In this document: positions 1-7,125 of the stretch, one piece after another
Position numbering within the stretch: position 1 is the first letter of the stretch
Layout: the number at the start of each line of letters is the position of its first letter
Assembly: GCA_028290085.1 (NCBI GenBank)
Contig: JAQGKN010000578.1
Span: 1 to 9,216 of the forward strand
Source: Hyphomicrobiales bacterium
Lineage (GTDB): Bacteria > Pseudomonadota > Alphaproteobacteria > Rhizobiales > Beijerinckiaceae
Length of the DNA stretch: 9,216 nucleotides
Direction of reading: 5' to 3'
Position numbers and translations under genes: made by a program
Notes under the pieces: model-generated
Told to the model about the DNA's origin: nothing
The model's database searches: none
The model's input: the letters and a program-made list of their open reading frames with translations, nothing else

Positions 1-53
1 ACGACGCGAAATATTTTTCATCTTACCGTCTCTCCCGATGGTGCAGAGCGTTC

Positions 54-1073
54 TCAGCCGAGCTTGCCTACGCCCTCTTCGAGGAGCGTCCAAGCCTTGG
101 TGCCGATTTGCTTCTTCCAGCGCGGATAGAAATCACCTTTCAGCTTCGCGCGGAAGCTCCCCTCGTCGGCCACGTTCAGGATCATGCCGCGATCCTTCAG
201 CGTTGTTTCGAGCTTGGTGTTCAACGTGTCGGTGGCGACGCGCTGCAAATCGACGTTCTTCATCACGTTGCGCTCGACGATCTTGCGCACGTCGGCGGGC
301 AGTTTCGCCCAGAATGCGGCGTTGGCCAGCAAGTTGAAGCCCGCCCACATGTGATTGGTCATCGAGATGTTCTTCGTGACTTCGTAGAGCTTGTTTGTTT
401 CGGCGATCACCAGCGGGTTTTCCTGCCCGTCCACGGTGCCATCCTTGAGGGCGTCGTAGAGTTTGTTGATGTTGAGGGTCACAGGTTCCGCGCCGACCGT
501 CTTGAAGAAATCGCGGAACATGTCGCCGTCGGGCACGCGGATCTTGGCGCCCGCGAGATCGTCAACCGTGCGGATCTCCTTGTTACGCATGTTGATCTGC
601 CGGAAGCCGTTCTCGAGCATGCCATGGCGAATGCGGTGGATACCCTTGGCCTCGCACTCCTTGTCGAGGAAGCGGCCGAGCGGTCCGGCATCCATTTTGT
701 AGACCTGGTTCACAGTTTTGAAGGCGAACGGCAGTCCCTGAATGTCCATTGCGGGCACAGCTTGCGAGAGGATGCCGCCCATCAAGGTGTAGAATTCCAG
801 CTCGCCACTCTGCAGAAGCTTGAGCGCAGCAGGATCGGATCCCGCGAGTCCATTATTCTGTGGATAAACAGTGACATCAAGGCGGCCATGAGTCTGCTCG
901 CGGACCGCGTTCCACGTGTCCGTCAGCGCCTTGAACAAGGGGCTCGCAGCAGGCTGATTTGTATATTGCCGGGCTTTCCACTGCGGCTCGGCAGCCCGCG
1001 CGCCCGATATGTAGAAGGCAGAGCCGAGACTGGCCTGCGCAATGAACGAACGGCGCGACAGGAAATGCGTCAT
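54..1073 (-). CDS. dctP: TRAP transporter substrate-binding protein, DctP family, Tat-exported
   Basis: This is a 339-residue periplasmic binding protein of the DctP family, which captures organic acids and hands them to a DctQ/DctM membrane pair for sodium- or proton-coupled uptake. The N-terminus has a twin-arginine motif (SRRSFIA, residues 6-12), a hydrophobic stretch and an Ala-x-Ala-like site (ARAAE, about residue 28), so export is probably by Tat rather than Sec. Family marks are KIRVP (177-181), whose Arg179 is the usual carboxylate-binding arginine, and GTVDGQENP (212-220) in the second lobe. Length fits the family. The ATG is preceded on its own strand by GGAG (complement of 1082-1085) at good spacing. 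No membrane subunit lies in the window; they could follow beyond the left edge, only 53 bases past the stop. The substrate cannot be read from sequence. It is transcribed divergently from a TAXI-type binding protein. Confidence 0.93.
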   Translation of the reverse strand: MTHFLSRRSFIAQASLGSAFYISGARAAEPQWKARQYTNQPAASPLFKALTDTWNAVREQTHGRLDVTVYPQNNGLAGSDPAALKLLQSGELEFYTLMGGILSQAVPAMDIQGLPFAFKTVNQVYKMDAGPLGRFLDKECEAKGIHRIRHGMLENGFRQINMRNKEIRTVDDLAGAKIRVPDGDMFRDFFKTVGAEPVTLNINKLYDALKDGTVDGQENPLVIAETNKLYEVTKNISMTNHMWAGFNLLANAAFWAKLPADVRKIVERNVMKNVDLQRVATDTLNTKLETTLKDRGMILNVADEGSFRAKLKGDFYPRWKKQIGTKAWTLLEEGVGKLG

Positions 1074-1275
1074 CGAGGGTACTCCAGACTTAGGTTCAAG
1101 AGACGGGAATGACTCTGAATTATGTCGTCTTTGCAGTTAGTTCCTATAATTTTATGTCTCTTTGTCGCCTCGATTTTGACGAATTGGGAGTGACTTTCAA
1201 GGCACGTACAGTGAGCGCTTACGCGCCTCTGTCGCGATTTCTTTACATCCCGACGCGTTCAGCGGAGTTCGAACC
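1074..1275. promoter_or_regulatory. Divergent intergenic region with candidate promoters
   Basis: These 202 bases separate the two divergent solute-binding protein genes and are clearly richer in A/T than the coding DNA on either side, especially 1120-1182. A perfect TATAAT lies at 1145-1150 on the plus strand, with no convincing -35 hexamer 16-18 bases upstream. A TTGACG lies at 1176-1181, again without a good partner -10. The GGAG at 1264-1267 is the ribosome binding site of the plus-strand gene. The region must hold promoters for both genes, but exact positions are uncertain. Confidence 0.4.
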
Positions 1276-2400
1276 ATGCTGCGTATTCTGGCGCTCTGCG
1301 CTCTCCTGATCGCGCCGTTCGCAGGGCTCGCCCCCGCGGTTGCGCAACCGACAAAGCCAACTGTGTCGGGGGACGGTGAAAATGCGATCCGCAATCGAAA
1401 GAACGCATGGACGGTCGGTGTCGCCTCCGGTCAGCTCGAGGGGCTTTACCCACGCTTTGCCGCAGAGATCGCAAAGGTGCTCGACGATGGCGACAATCTT
1501 CGCGTTCTGCCGTTCCTTGCCTATGGCGCGGCCTCGAACGTCGAAGATCTGCTCTATCTTCGCGGCGTCGACGTCGCGTTCACGCAGTCTGATGTGCTCG
1601 AATATTACAAGACCCAGTTGAAGGTCTCGAACCTTCAGAACCGCATCAGCTATCTCATGCGCCTCTATACGACCGAGGTGCACATTCTGGCGGGGCCCGA
1701 CATCAAGACGATGGAGGATCTGCGGGGCAAGAAGGTGAGCTTCGGTCCGCCCGGCAATTCGGCGGCGCTCACCGGCCCGATCATTTTCCAGCGCCTGAAC
1801 ATTCCGATCGAGCAGTTGCTGATCGATCATTCTGCTGGTCTCGAACAGCTTCGCAAGGGTGAGATCAGCGCCATCGTGCGCGTGGTCGGCAAGCCGGTGG
1901 ATTATTTCACAAAGATTTCCGCAGGTTCCGGCCTGCACTTCGTTCCGATCAGCGGCAACAAGATGTTCGATGACATCTATGCCTTCGGCGAACTGACCAA
2001 CGACGATTATCCCACGCTCATTCCCAAGGGAGAGGCGGTCGACACTGTCGCCGTTCCCACCGTGCTTGCAGTCTTCAACTGGCCGAGGAACAGCGACCGC
2101 TATGCGCGCCTGCAGAAATTCACAGAGACACTCTTCGCCAAGTGGGATCGTTTCCAGCAGCCGCCCTTCCATCCGAAATGGCGTGAGGTGAACCTCGCCG
2201 CGGACGTGCCCGGCTGGAACCGTTCACCGCTGGCTGTCGCCGCCCTGAAGAATCTGGCTCCCGGCAGCGATGCGGCGGACCAAAAATCCTTCGATACATT
2301 CATGGCGACGGCGCAGGGCGGCAAGGCCACTTCGCCCGCCGACCGCGAGAAATTGTTTCGCGATTTCATGGCATGGAAAGCGCGTCAGAATGCGCGCTAA
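1276..2400 (+). CDS. TAXI family TRAP transporter solute-binding subunit
   Basis: This 374-residue secreted binding protein belongs to the TAXI branch of TRAP receptors. A Sec signal peptide covers residues 1-24 (hydrophobic core, then PAVAQ). The mature part shows typical TAXI features: WTVGVASGQLEGLYPRFAAE near 45-64, a 'VDVAFTQSDVLEYY' segment where a bound ligand is screened, 'TEVHILAGPDIKTMEDLRGKKVSFG' in the hinge and 'GEISAIVRVVGKP' in the second lobe. About 100 C-terminal residues, rich in charged and aromatic positions, extend beyond the compact core. TAXI receptors normally work with a fused DctQM permease, but none is nearby, so this looks like an orphan receptor or one using a distant permease. 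A cysteine at residue 6 is not in a lipobox. GGAG at 1264-1267 sets the start. The substrate is unknown. Confidence 0.87.
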   Translation: MLRILALCALLIAPFAGLAPAVAQPTKPTVSGDGENAIRNRKNAWTVGVASGQLEGLYPRFAAEIAKVLDDGDNLRVLPFLAYGAASNVEDLLYLRGVDVAFTQSDVLEYYKTQLKVSNLQNRISYLMRLYTTEVHILAGPDIKTMEDLRGKKVSFGPPGNSAALTGPIIFQRLNIPIEQLLIDHSAGLEQLRKGEISAIVRVVGKPVDYFTKISAGSGLHFVPISGNKMFDDIYAFGELTNDDYPTLIPKGEAVDTVAVPTVLAVFNWPRNSDRYARLQKFTETLFAKWDRFQQPPFHPKWREVNLAADVPGWNRSPLAVAALKNLAPGSDAADQKSFDTFMATAQGGKATSPADREKLFRDFMAWKARQNAR

Positions 2401-2621
2401 GGTTGTGGAACGATCCCAATTACGCCATATTCCAGCGCAATCATAGCAGGACTAAGCGAGGGGCATTTCTTCAGTATTGCTAGGCGTTTCTGCGTGAGTT
2501 CCAGGCGTTACACGCGCCGGCTTCCGCAGCGTCTTTGGCGCACGCGCTGTCTCACGGCAGAGCGCGATGTTTTGCGCCTGATACGTGACACAGTTCGGTT
2601 TCGAGTGGGGGGAAACAGCGC

Positions 2622-3419
2622 ATGAATCGCAGCGCGCGAGACGGTCAACAATTGAGAAGCCGGGGTCATGGCGGCCGTTTTCTCTCAGCGTCGATCATCG
2701 GTCTTTCAGCTCTCGTCGTGATGGGTGGCGTCGCTTACGTGCAATACGAGCGCGGCGATGCGCCTGCCTCAGCACGCGACCCCGACAGCGCGCAAGCGCG
2801 ACTTGAAAATCCTGCGCGCGCTGAAAACCCGGTGGCGCCTCGCGATCTCGCTCAGACCGAGGCTGCCCGCGCGGCTGCTGAGAAGCGCCTCGCCGACGCC
2901 ATGGCGCTGCAATTCACCGGCCTCCCACGCACGACGCCGGCCGTGGTAGAAAAGCCGGTCGCCGTTGACAAGTCCCAGGCGCCCAAGGCTGCGCAGACTG
3001 AGACACGTGTCGCAGATTTGCCGGCACCGTCGGTTCCGAGCCCCGGCGTGCCGCTTGCCGGCCTGCCCAGATCGGATCCTGCACAGGGTGTCGTCGCACG
3101 CGCCGATACGCCCGCGTTGCACTCCCTCGCGATGTCGTCCGATGAGCAGGATGCTTTGATGGGACGCGTCGATGGTCTTCTGAAGCAGGGCGACATCGGG
3201 GCCGCGCGCGCCGTGTTGCAGCGGCTCGTCCGCGAGAACAACGCCAAGGCGGCATTCGTGCTTGGCCAAAGCTACGATCCAGTCATCCTCAAGCAGGCGC
3301 ATGTGATCGGCATGCGTCCCGACGCGGAGCTAGCGCACACGCTTTATTCACAGGCGCTGAAGGGCGGCATTGCGCAGGCCGAGCCCGCGCTGGCGGCACT
3401 TCAAACGGCAAAGCCCTGA
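2622..3419 (+). CDS. Membrane-anchored protein with Sel1/TPR-like C-terminal domain
   Basis: This 265-residue protein is not a family I can name. Residues 1-19 are basic and cytoplasmic-looking. A single transmembrane helix follows (about 20-41, SASIIGLSALVVMGGVAYVQY), giving a probable type II membrane protein with a periplasmic body. Residues 45-165 are low-complexity, rich in Ala, Pro and charged residues, with a likely short coiled coil at 76-95 and a Pro-rich linker. The C-terminal 90 residues look like a Sel1/TPR helical repeat: GDIGAARAVLQRLVRENNAKAAF, then an AFVLGQSYDP turn and AELAHTLYSQALKGGIAQAE. Such repeats usually bind proteins. A purine-rich GTGGGGGGAAA stretch about 10 bases upstream serves as ribosome binding site. 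It follows the TAXI gene after 221 bases in which I see no gene and no clear terminator, so co-transcription is unsettled. Confidence 0.75.
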   Translation: MNRSARDGQQLRSRGHGGRFLSASIIGLSALVVMGGVAYVQYERGDAPASARDPDSAQARLENPARAENPVAPRDLAQTEAARAAAEKRLADAMALQFTGLPRTTPAVVEKPVAVDKSQAPKAAQTETRVADLPAPSVPSPGVPLAGLPRSDPAQGVVARADTPALHSLAMSSDEQDALMGRVDGLLKQGDIGAARAVLQRLVRENNAKAAFVLGQSYDPVILKQAHVIGMRPDAELAHTLYSQALKGGIAQAEPALAALQTAKP

Positions 3420-3482
3420 CGAACTCCTGACCGGCGCGCACGTGACTTGGCATTTCTGGTATGATGCAGCCTTTCGAATTCC

Positions 3483-3487
3483 GGAGG
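3483..3487 (+). promoter_or_regulatory. Ribosome binding site fixing the GTG start of putA
   Basis: A strong GGAGG sits 10 bases before the GTG at 3498. No in-frame ATG near this point fits as well, so the GTG is the likely start. No RHH-type DNA-binding segment could be gained by starting earlier, because the preceding gene ends only 78 bases upstream. Confidence 0.7.
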
Positions 3488-3497
3488 CTCCCCGCGC

Positions 3498-6400
3498 GTG
3501 ACCTCACAGCCAGACCTGCCGGTCTTCGAGGCGCCGTTCTCGGCGTCCGACGAAACGATCGCACGCCGTCTCCTCAACGAAGTGAAGATCAAGGCAGACC
3601 GACGCGAGAAGATCGAGTTCGAGGCCGCCGCCCTCATCCAAGCGCTCCGCCGCAGCCCCGCGCATCTGGGCACTGTGGAGCAGATGCTGCGCGAATACGC
3701 GTTGACCACGCGCGAAGGCCTGGCCCTGATGGTGCTGGCCGAAGCCCTGCTGCGCATTCCCGATAAAGCGACCATGGACGAGCTGATCGAAGATCGGCTG
3801 GGCCAGCCTGATTTCGTCGATCATGTGCCGCGCACGGGCGGGTTGCTTGCCCATGCCTCGGTCTGGGCGCTGGGCGCGGCCTCGCACCTGTTCCAGGCAT
3901 CAGATACACCCGCCGGCATTCTGGTGCAGGCGGCGCGGCGTATCGGGCGTCCGGCATTGCGCACGGCGATGCGGCGCGCCATCCGCGTGATGAGCGATCA
4001 TTTCGTGTTCGGCACAACGATTGAAAATGCCTGGGCACGCGCCGCTGCGCAGACCGATCCGCGAGATCTTTTTTCCTTCGACATGCTGGGCGAGGGCGCG
4101 CGTACACCCGCCGATGCGGCGCGCTACGCCCGCGCCTATGCACATGCCATTGAGGTTCTGGGCGCCCGCGATGCGCGCGGGCAGGGCGGGGGCGCCCCGC
4201 CGGGCATTTCCATCAAGCTGTCGGCATTGCATCCGCGCTACGAGCCGCTGGCACGCCGACGCGTCGTGGAAGAGCTTGTGCCCGTCGTTCGCGATCTCGC
4301 GCGCGCGGCAAAGGATGCCGATCTTCTGTTCACCATCGATGCGGAAGAGGCCGACCGGCTCGATCTTTCGTTGGATGTCATCGGCCCAGTGCTCGCCGAT
4401 CCCGGGCTCAAGGGCTGGGCCGGGTTTGGCATCGCAGTTCAGGCCTATCAGAAGCGCGCGATGGGCGTGATCGATCACATGGTCGCTCTGGCCGAACATC
4501 TCGACCGCCAGATTACCATTCGTCTCGTCAAGGGCGCCTATTGGGATACCGAGATCAAGCGTGCGCAGGAGCGTGGGCTACCAGACTTTCCGGTCTTCAC
4601 GCGAAAGGCTATGACGGACCTGAATTATCTGGCGTGCGCGCGGCGATTGCTCGATTGCCGTCCGCGGATCGTGCCACAATTCGCCACGCATAACGCGCTG
4701 ACCATTGCGACATTGCGCGACATGGCTGGCGACACCGGTTCCTATGAATTCCAGCGACTGTTTGGCATGGGAGAGGCGATCTACGCGGAAGTAGCGCGGC
4801 GCCATCCCGGCGTTTCCTGCCGTGTCTATGCGCCGGTCGGACCGACGCGCGACCTGCTCGCCTATCTCGTGCGACGCCTGATTGAAAATGGCGCCAGCAC
4901 GTCGTTTCTTGCGCGCGCATCCGACCCCGCCGTGCCCGTGGATGTGCTTGTGCGCCAGCCCTCTGAACGGGTGGCGGACGCGGGTGCGCGCGCCGTGCAT
5001 ATCGCCTTGCCGCGCGATCTCTTCGGACCGCAACGGCAGAATTCGCGCGGCTTTGAATTTGGCGACCGCGCGACGTTGCGCCAATTGCAGCGGCATTTGC
5101 GCGAGAGCACCGGACAGGCCTATGCGGCGCCGCTGATCGACGGGCGCCTGCGCGCGGGCGCGAAGCGCTCTCTCGTCAGTCCGATCGATGCGGCGTCGGC
5201 CACCGGTCAAGTCGTTGAGGCCGATGATCGTCAGGCGGATGAAGCAATGGACGCCGCGGCGCGCGGATTTCCCGGCTGGTCGCTGACGCCGCCGCGTGTG
5301 CGGGCCGCAGCCCTGGTTCGCGCGGCCGAACTGCTCGAAGACAGGCGGGCGCGGCTGATCGCACTGTTGCAGATCGAAGGCGGCAAGACGCTCGACGACG
5401 CTGTCTCCGAGTGGCGCGAAGCTGTCGATTATTGCCGGTATTATGCGGCTGAAGGGCTGCGCGTGCTTGCGCCGCAGTCGCTTCCTGGGCCGGTTGGCGA
5501 AACCAATGAGTTGCGCTTGCGCGGACGCGGCGTGTTTGTTGCAATCTCGCCGTGGAATTTCCCGCTGGCGATTTTTCTGGGGCAGATCACAGCGGCGCTA
5601 ATGGCTGGCAACAGCGTCGTCGCCAAGCCCGCCGAACAGACCCCGCTGATCGCCGCCGAAGCTGTGCGGCTGTTGCACGACGCGGGCATCCCAAAGGACG
5701 CGCTGCATCTGGTGCCCGGCGACGGCACGGTTGGTGCGCGCCTGGTTAAACATGCAGCGACAGGTGGTGTTGTCTTCACGGGGTCGACGCAGGTGGCGCG
5801 GCTCATCAACCGGGCGCTTGCCGCTCGCGATGGCGCGATCGTGCCGCTGATTGCTGAAACCGGCGGCATTAATGCGATGATCGTCGATTCCACGGCATTG
5901 CCGGAGCAGGTGACTGACGATGTGCTCGCCTCGGCCTTTCGCTCGGCGGGCCAGCGCTGTTCGGCCTTGCGTCATCTCTACCTTCAGGACGATGTCGCAG
6001 ACGCCATTCTGGAGATGATCGTGGGAGCTATCGCTACGTGGGAGATTGGCGATCCGCGCGATCCCGCGACCCGCATCGGGCCGGTTATCGATGCCGCCGC
6101 GCGTGAGGCGCTCGACGCCTATATCGAGGAAGCGCGGCGAAAGCACAGCGTCGTTTATGCCGGAACTGCCCCGCCGAAAGGGCATTTCGTGGCGCCACAT
6201 ATCATCGAGCTGAAAGACCCGGCGGATCTGCGCCAGGAAGTTTTCGGGCCGGTGCTCCATGTGACGCGATATGCGCGCGAAAATCTCGATGCCATCCTCG
6301 AGACGATTTCTGCAACTGGCTACGGTCTGACGTTCGGCGTGCAGTCGCGTATCGATGCCGCCGCGCGGGCTATGGTGCGACAGCTGCCGGTGGGGAATGT

Positions 6401-6587
6401 CTATGTGAACCGCAACATGATCGGTGCCGTCGTCGGGTCGCAGCCGTTCGGGGGCAGTGGTCTTTCCGGTACCGGGCCAAAGGCCGGTGGGCCACATTAT
6501 CTCGCGCGATTTTGCGTCGAGCAGACCATTTGCCAAAACATCGCGGCGCTTGGCGGCGATCCTGCCTTGCTGGCCAGCGACGATTAA
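3498..6587 (+). CDS. putA: Bifunctional proline dehydrogenase / L-glutamate gamma-semialdehyde dehydrogenase
   Basis: PutA oxidises proline to glutamate in two steps: FAD-dependent proline dehydrogenase makes pyrroline-5-carboxylate, and the NAD-dependent aldehyde dehydrogenase domain oxidises its open form. The 1029 residues match the short, class A type of PutA. The proline dehydrogenase barrel spans about 170-475 with GISIKLSALHPRYEP (236-250), RLVKGAYWDTEIKRAQERG (342-360), FATHNALT (395-402) and the C-terminal YAPVGPTRDLLAYLVRRL block (444-461). The aldehyde dehydrogenase domain spans about 540-1005 with SPWNFPL (684-690), the general-base Glu787 in ETGG, catalytic Cys821 in SAGQRCSA, EVFGPV (914-919) and PFGGSGLSGTGPKAGGP near the end. 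Both active sites look intact. There is no N-terminal ribbon-helix-helix domain, so it should not autorepress its own gene; the usual alphaproteobacterial regulator PutR is not in the window. It acts at the inner face of the membrane, passing electrons to quinone. Confidence 0.98.
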   Translation: MTSQPDLPVFEAPFSASDETIARRLLNEVKIKADRREKIEFEAAALIQALRRSPAHLGTVEQMLREYALTTREGLALMVLAEALLRIPDKATMDELIEDRLGQPDFVDHVPRTGGLLAHASVWALGAASHLFQASDTPAGILVQAARRIGRPALRTAMRRAIRVMSDHFVFGTTIENAWARAAAQTDPRDLFSFDMLGEGARTPADAARYARAYAHAIEVLGARDARGQGGGAPPGISIKLSALHPRYEPLARRRVVEELVPVVRDLARAAKDADLLFTIDAEEADRLDLSLDVIGPVLADPGLKGWAGFGIAVQAYQKRAMGVIDHMVALAEHLDRQITIRLVKGAYWDTEIKRAQERGLPDFPVFTRKAMTDLNYLACARRLLDCRPRIVPQFATHNALTIATLRDMAGDTGSYEFQRLFGMGEAIYAEVARRHPGVSCRVYAPVGPTRDLLAYLVRRLIENGASTSFLARASDPAVPVDVLVRQPSERVADAGARAVHIALPRDLFGPQRQNSRGFEFGDRATLRQLQRHLRESTGQAYAAPLIDGRLRAGAKRSLVSPIDAASATGQVVEADDRQADEAMDAAARGFPGWSLTPPRVRAAALVRAAELLEDRRARLIALLQIEGGKTLDDAVSEWREAVDYCRYYAAEGLRVLAPQSLPGPVGETNELRLRGRGVFVAISPWNFPLAIFLGQITAALMAGNSVVAKPAEQTPLIAAEAVRLLHDAGIPKDALHLVPGDGTVGARLVKHAATGGVVFTGSTQVARLINRALAARDGAIVPLIAETGGINAMIVDSTALPEQVTDDVLASAFRSAGQRCSALRHLYLQDDVADAILEMIVGAIATWEIGDPRDPATRIGPVIDAAAREALDAYIEEARRKHSVVYAGTAPPKGHFVAPHIIELKDPADLRQEVFGPVLHVTRYARENLDAILETISATGYGLTFGVQSRIDAAARAMVRQLPVGNVYVNRNMIGAVVGSQPFGGSGLSGTGPKAGGPHYLARFCVEQTICQNIAALGGDPALLASDD

Positions 6588-6599
6588 GCGTGGCGGAAG

Positions 6600-6626
6600 G
6601 GAACCTGTCGCGCTTGCGCCGGTTTT
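6600..6626 (+). promoter_or_regulatory. Candidate EcfG-type (general stress sigma) promoter
   Basis: GGAAC at 6600-6604 (context AGGGAACC) is followed after 16 bases by GGTT (6621-6624, context GGTTTT). The known EcfG consensus in alphaproteobacteria is GGAAC-N16/17-CGTT, so there is one mismatch. The element lies 44 bases before the start of the small secreted protein gene and after the putA stop. The same AGGGAACC with the same spacing recurs before the response regulator gene. Confidence 0.4.
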
Positions 6627-6669
6627 CATCAGAGCCTGCGCTGTTTGATGCCTTTGGAAGGACCTTGCC

Positions 6670-6951
6670 ATGGATGCGTTTGTCAAAACATGTCTCGCAT
6701 CCGCGCTGATGGCCGCCCTGATGGTGGTCCCGGCGGCGGCTCAGCAGGGGCTTATTCCGGTGCCCTATCCCGAACAGCTCGGGAGCGGCGCGGCAATAGA
6801 TCCCTCGCCCCGCGTCAGCCGTCATCAGCATCTTGTACCCACGCCGTATGAGCGGTCACTTGGCCCCAATGCGCTTGGGAATCCCCGGCCGCAGTATCGA
6901 ACGCGCCATCAGCGGCGTGTGCGAACGCCCTATCCGCGCCAATACCGCTGA
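6670..6951 (+). CDS. Small secreted protein with repeated PxPY motifs
   Basis: This 93-residue protein belongs to no family I recognise. A signal peptide is clear: MDAFVK, a hydrophobic core at 7-20, and PAAAQQ giving a likely cut after Ala24. The mature 69 residues contain three related motifs: LIPVPYPEQLG (28-38), LVPTPYERSLG (45-55) and RVRTPYPRQYR (83-93). The first two are close copies of a [LI]xPxPYxxxLG unit. The mature protein is strongly basic (many Arg and His) and Pro-rich, with no cysteine. It looks periplasmic or secreted, possibly bound to an anionic surface or to periplasmic partners. GGAAGGA at 6656-6662 sets the start. It is preceded by a candidate stress-sigma promoter. Function is unknown; a stress-induced envelope protein is a guess from context only. 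Confidence 0.72.
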   Translation: MDAFVKTCLASALMAALMVVPAAAQQGLIPVPYPEQLGSGAAIDPSPRVSRHQHLVPTPYERSLGPNALGNPRPQYRTRHQRRVRTPYPRQYR

Positions 6952-6960
6952 TTGTTCGAG

Positions 6961-7011
6961 CCTCCCGCGCCGAATAGGTCTAAACTGTGTTGCAACGCAC
7001 AGCGCGGGAGG
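6961..7011. repeat. Perfect 10-bp GC-rich inverted repeat in the intergenic region
   Basis: CCTCCCGCGC at 6961-6970 is exactly repeated in reverse complement at 7002-7011, with a 31-base loop that itself contains the palindrome GTTGCAAC (6989-6996). It begins 9 bases after the small secreted protein stop. No T-run follows on either strand, so it is not a standard intrinsic terminator. The right arm ends on the first G of the GGAACC -35-like element of the next gene, so it could be a transcript-end hairpin or a protein-binding site covering that promoter. Confidence 0.5.
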
Positions 7012-7036
7012 GAACCGAGGTCGCAAACTTGTGTTG
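7011..7036 (+). promoter_or_regulatory. Candidate EcfG-type promoter upstream of the response regulator
   Basis: GGAAC at 7011-7015 (context AGGGAACC) is followed after 16 bases by TGTT (7032-7035), one mismatch from the EcfG -10 core CGTT. The distance from GGAAC to GTT is the same as in the element at 6600. A TTGACA at 7034-7039 overlaps it, but no matching -10 follows at 16-18 bases. The element would give a leader of roughly 80 bases before the ATG at 7126. Confidence 0.38.
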
Positions 7037-7125
7037 ACACCACGAGAGCGCATCGCGGCCCGCATTCGGGTCCGCGCCAAATTTCATCCTGCGCCTGAGT
7101 TCACAACGCTTGAAGGATGAGTGTC

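Noticed and set aside
108..1112. Long plus-strand open frame opposite dctP
   Set aside because: It is the mirror of the dctP codons in GC-rich DNA, has no recognisable domain, and dctP is a clear family member.
1243..2172. Long minus-strand open frame opposite the TAXI gene
   Set aside because: It is an antisense shadow with His/Arg/Asp-rich composition and no motif; the plus-strand frame matches the TAXI family along its whole length.
2407..2430. GGAAC after the TAXI gene as a third EcfG-type promoter
   Set aside because: No GTT element occurs at 16-17 bases downstream, and the next gene starts about 190 bases away.
3447..3465. TTGGCA and TATGAT as a putA promoter
   Set aside because: The two hexamers are only 7 bases apart, far too close for a sigma-70 promoter, and the spacing does not fit a sigma-54 site either.
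5598..6686. 362-codon minus-strand open frame opposite putA
   Set aside because: It runs against the aldehyde dehydrogenase domain, whose catalytic motifs are intact; no ribosome binding site or domain supports it.
7117..7119. Earlier in-frame ATG for the response regulator
   Set aside because: The only Shine-Dalgarno sequence (AAGGA, 7113-7117) overlaps this ATG, while it is ideally placed for the ATG at 7126.
6833..7120. Plus-strand open frame overlapping the small secreted protein and the next promoter region
   Set aside because: It overlaps a gene with a clear signal peptide and ribosome binding site, has none itself, and reads like random translation of GC-rich DNA.
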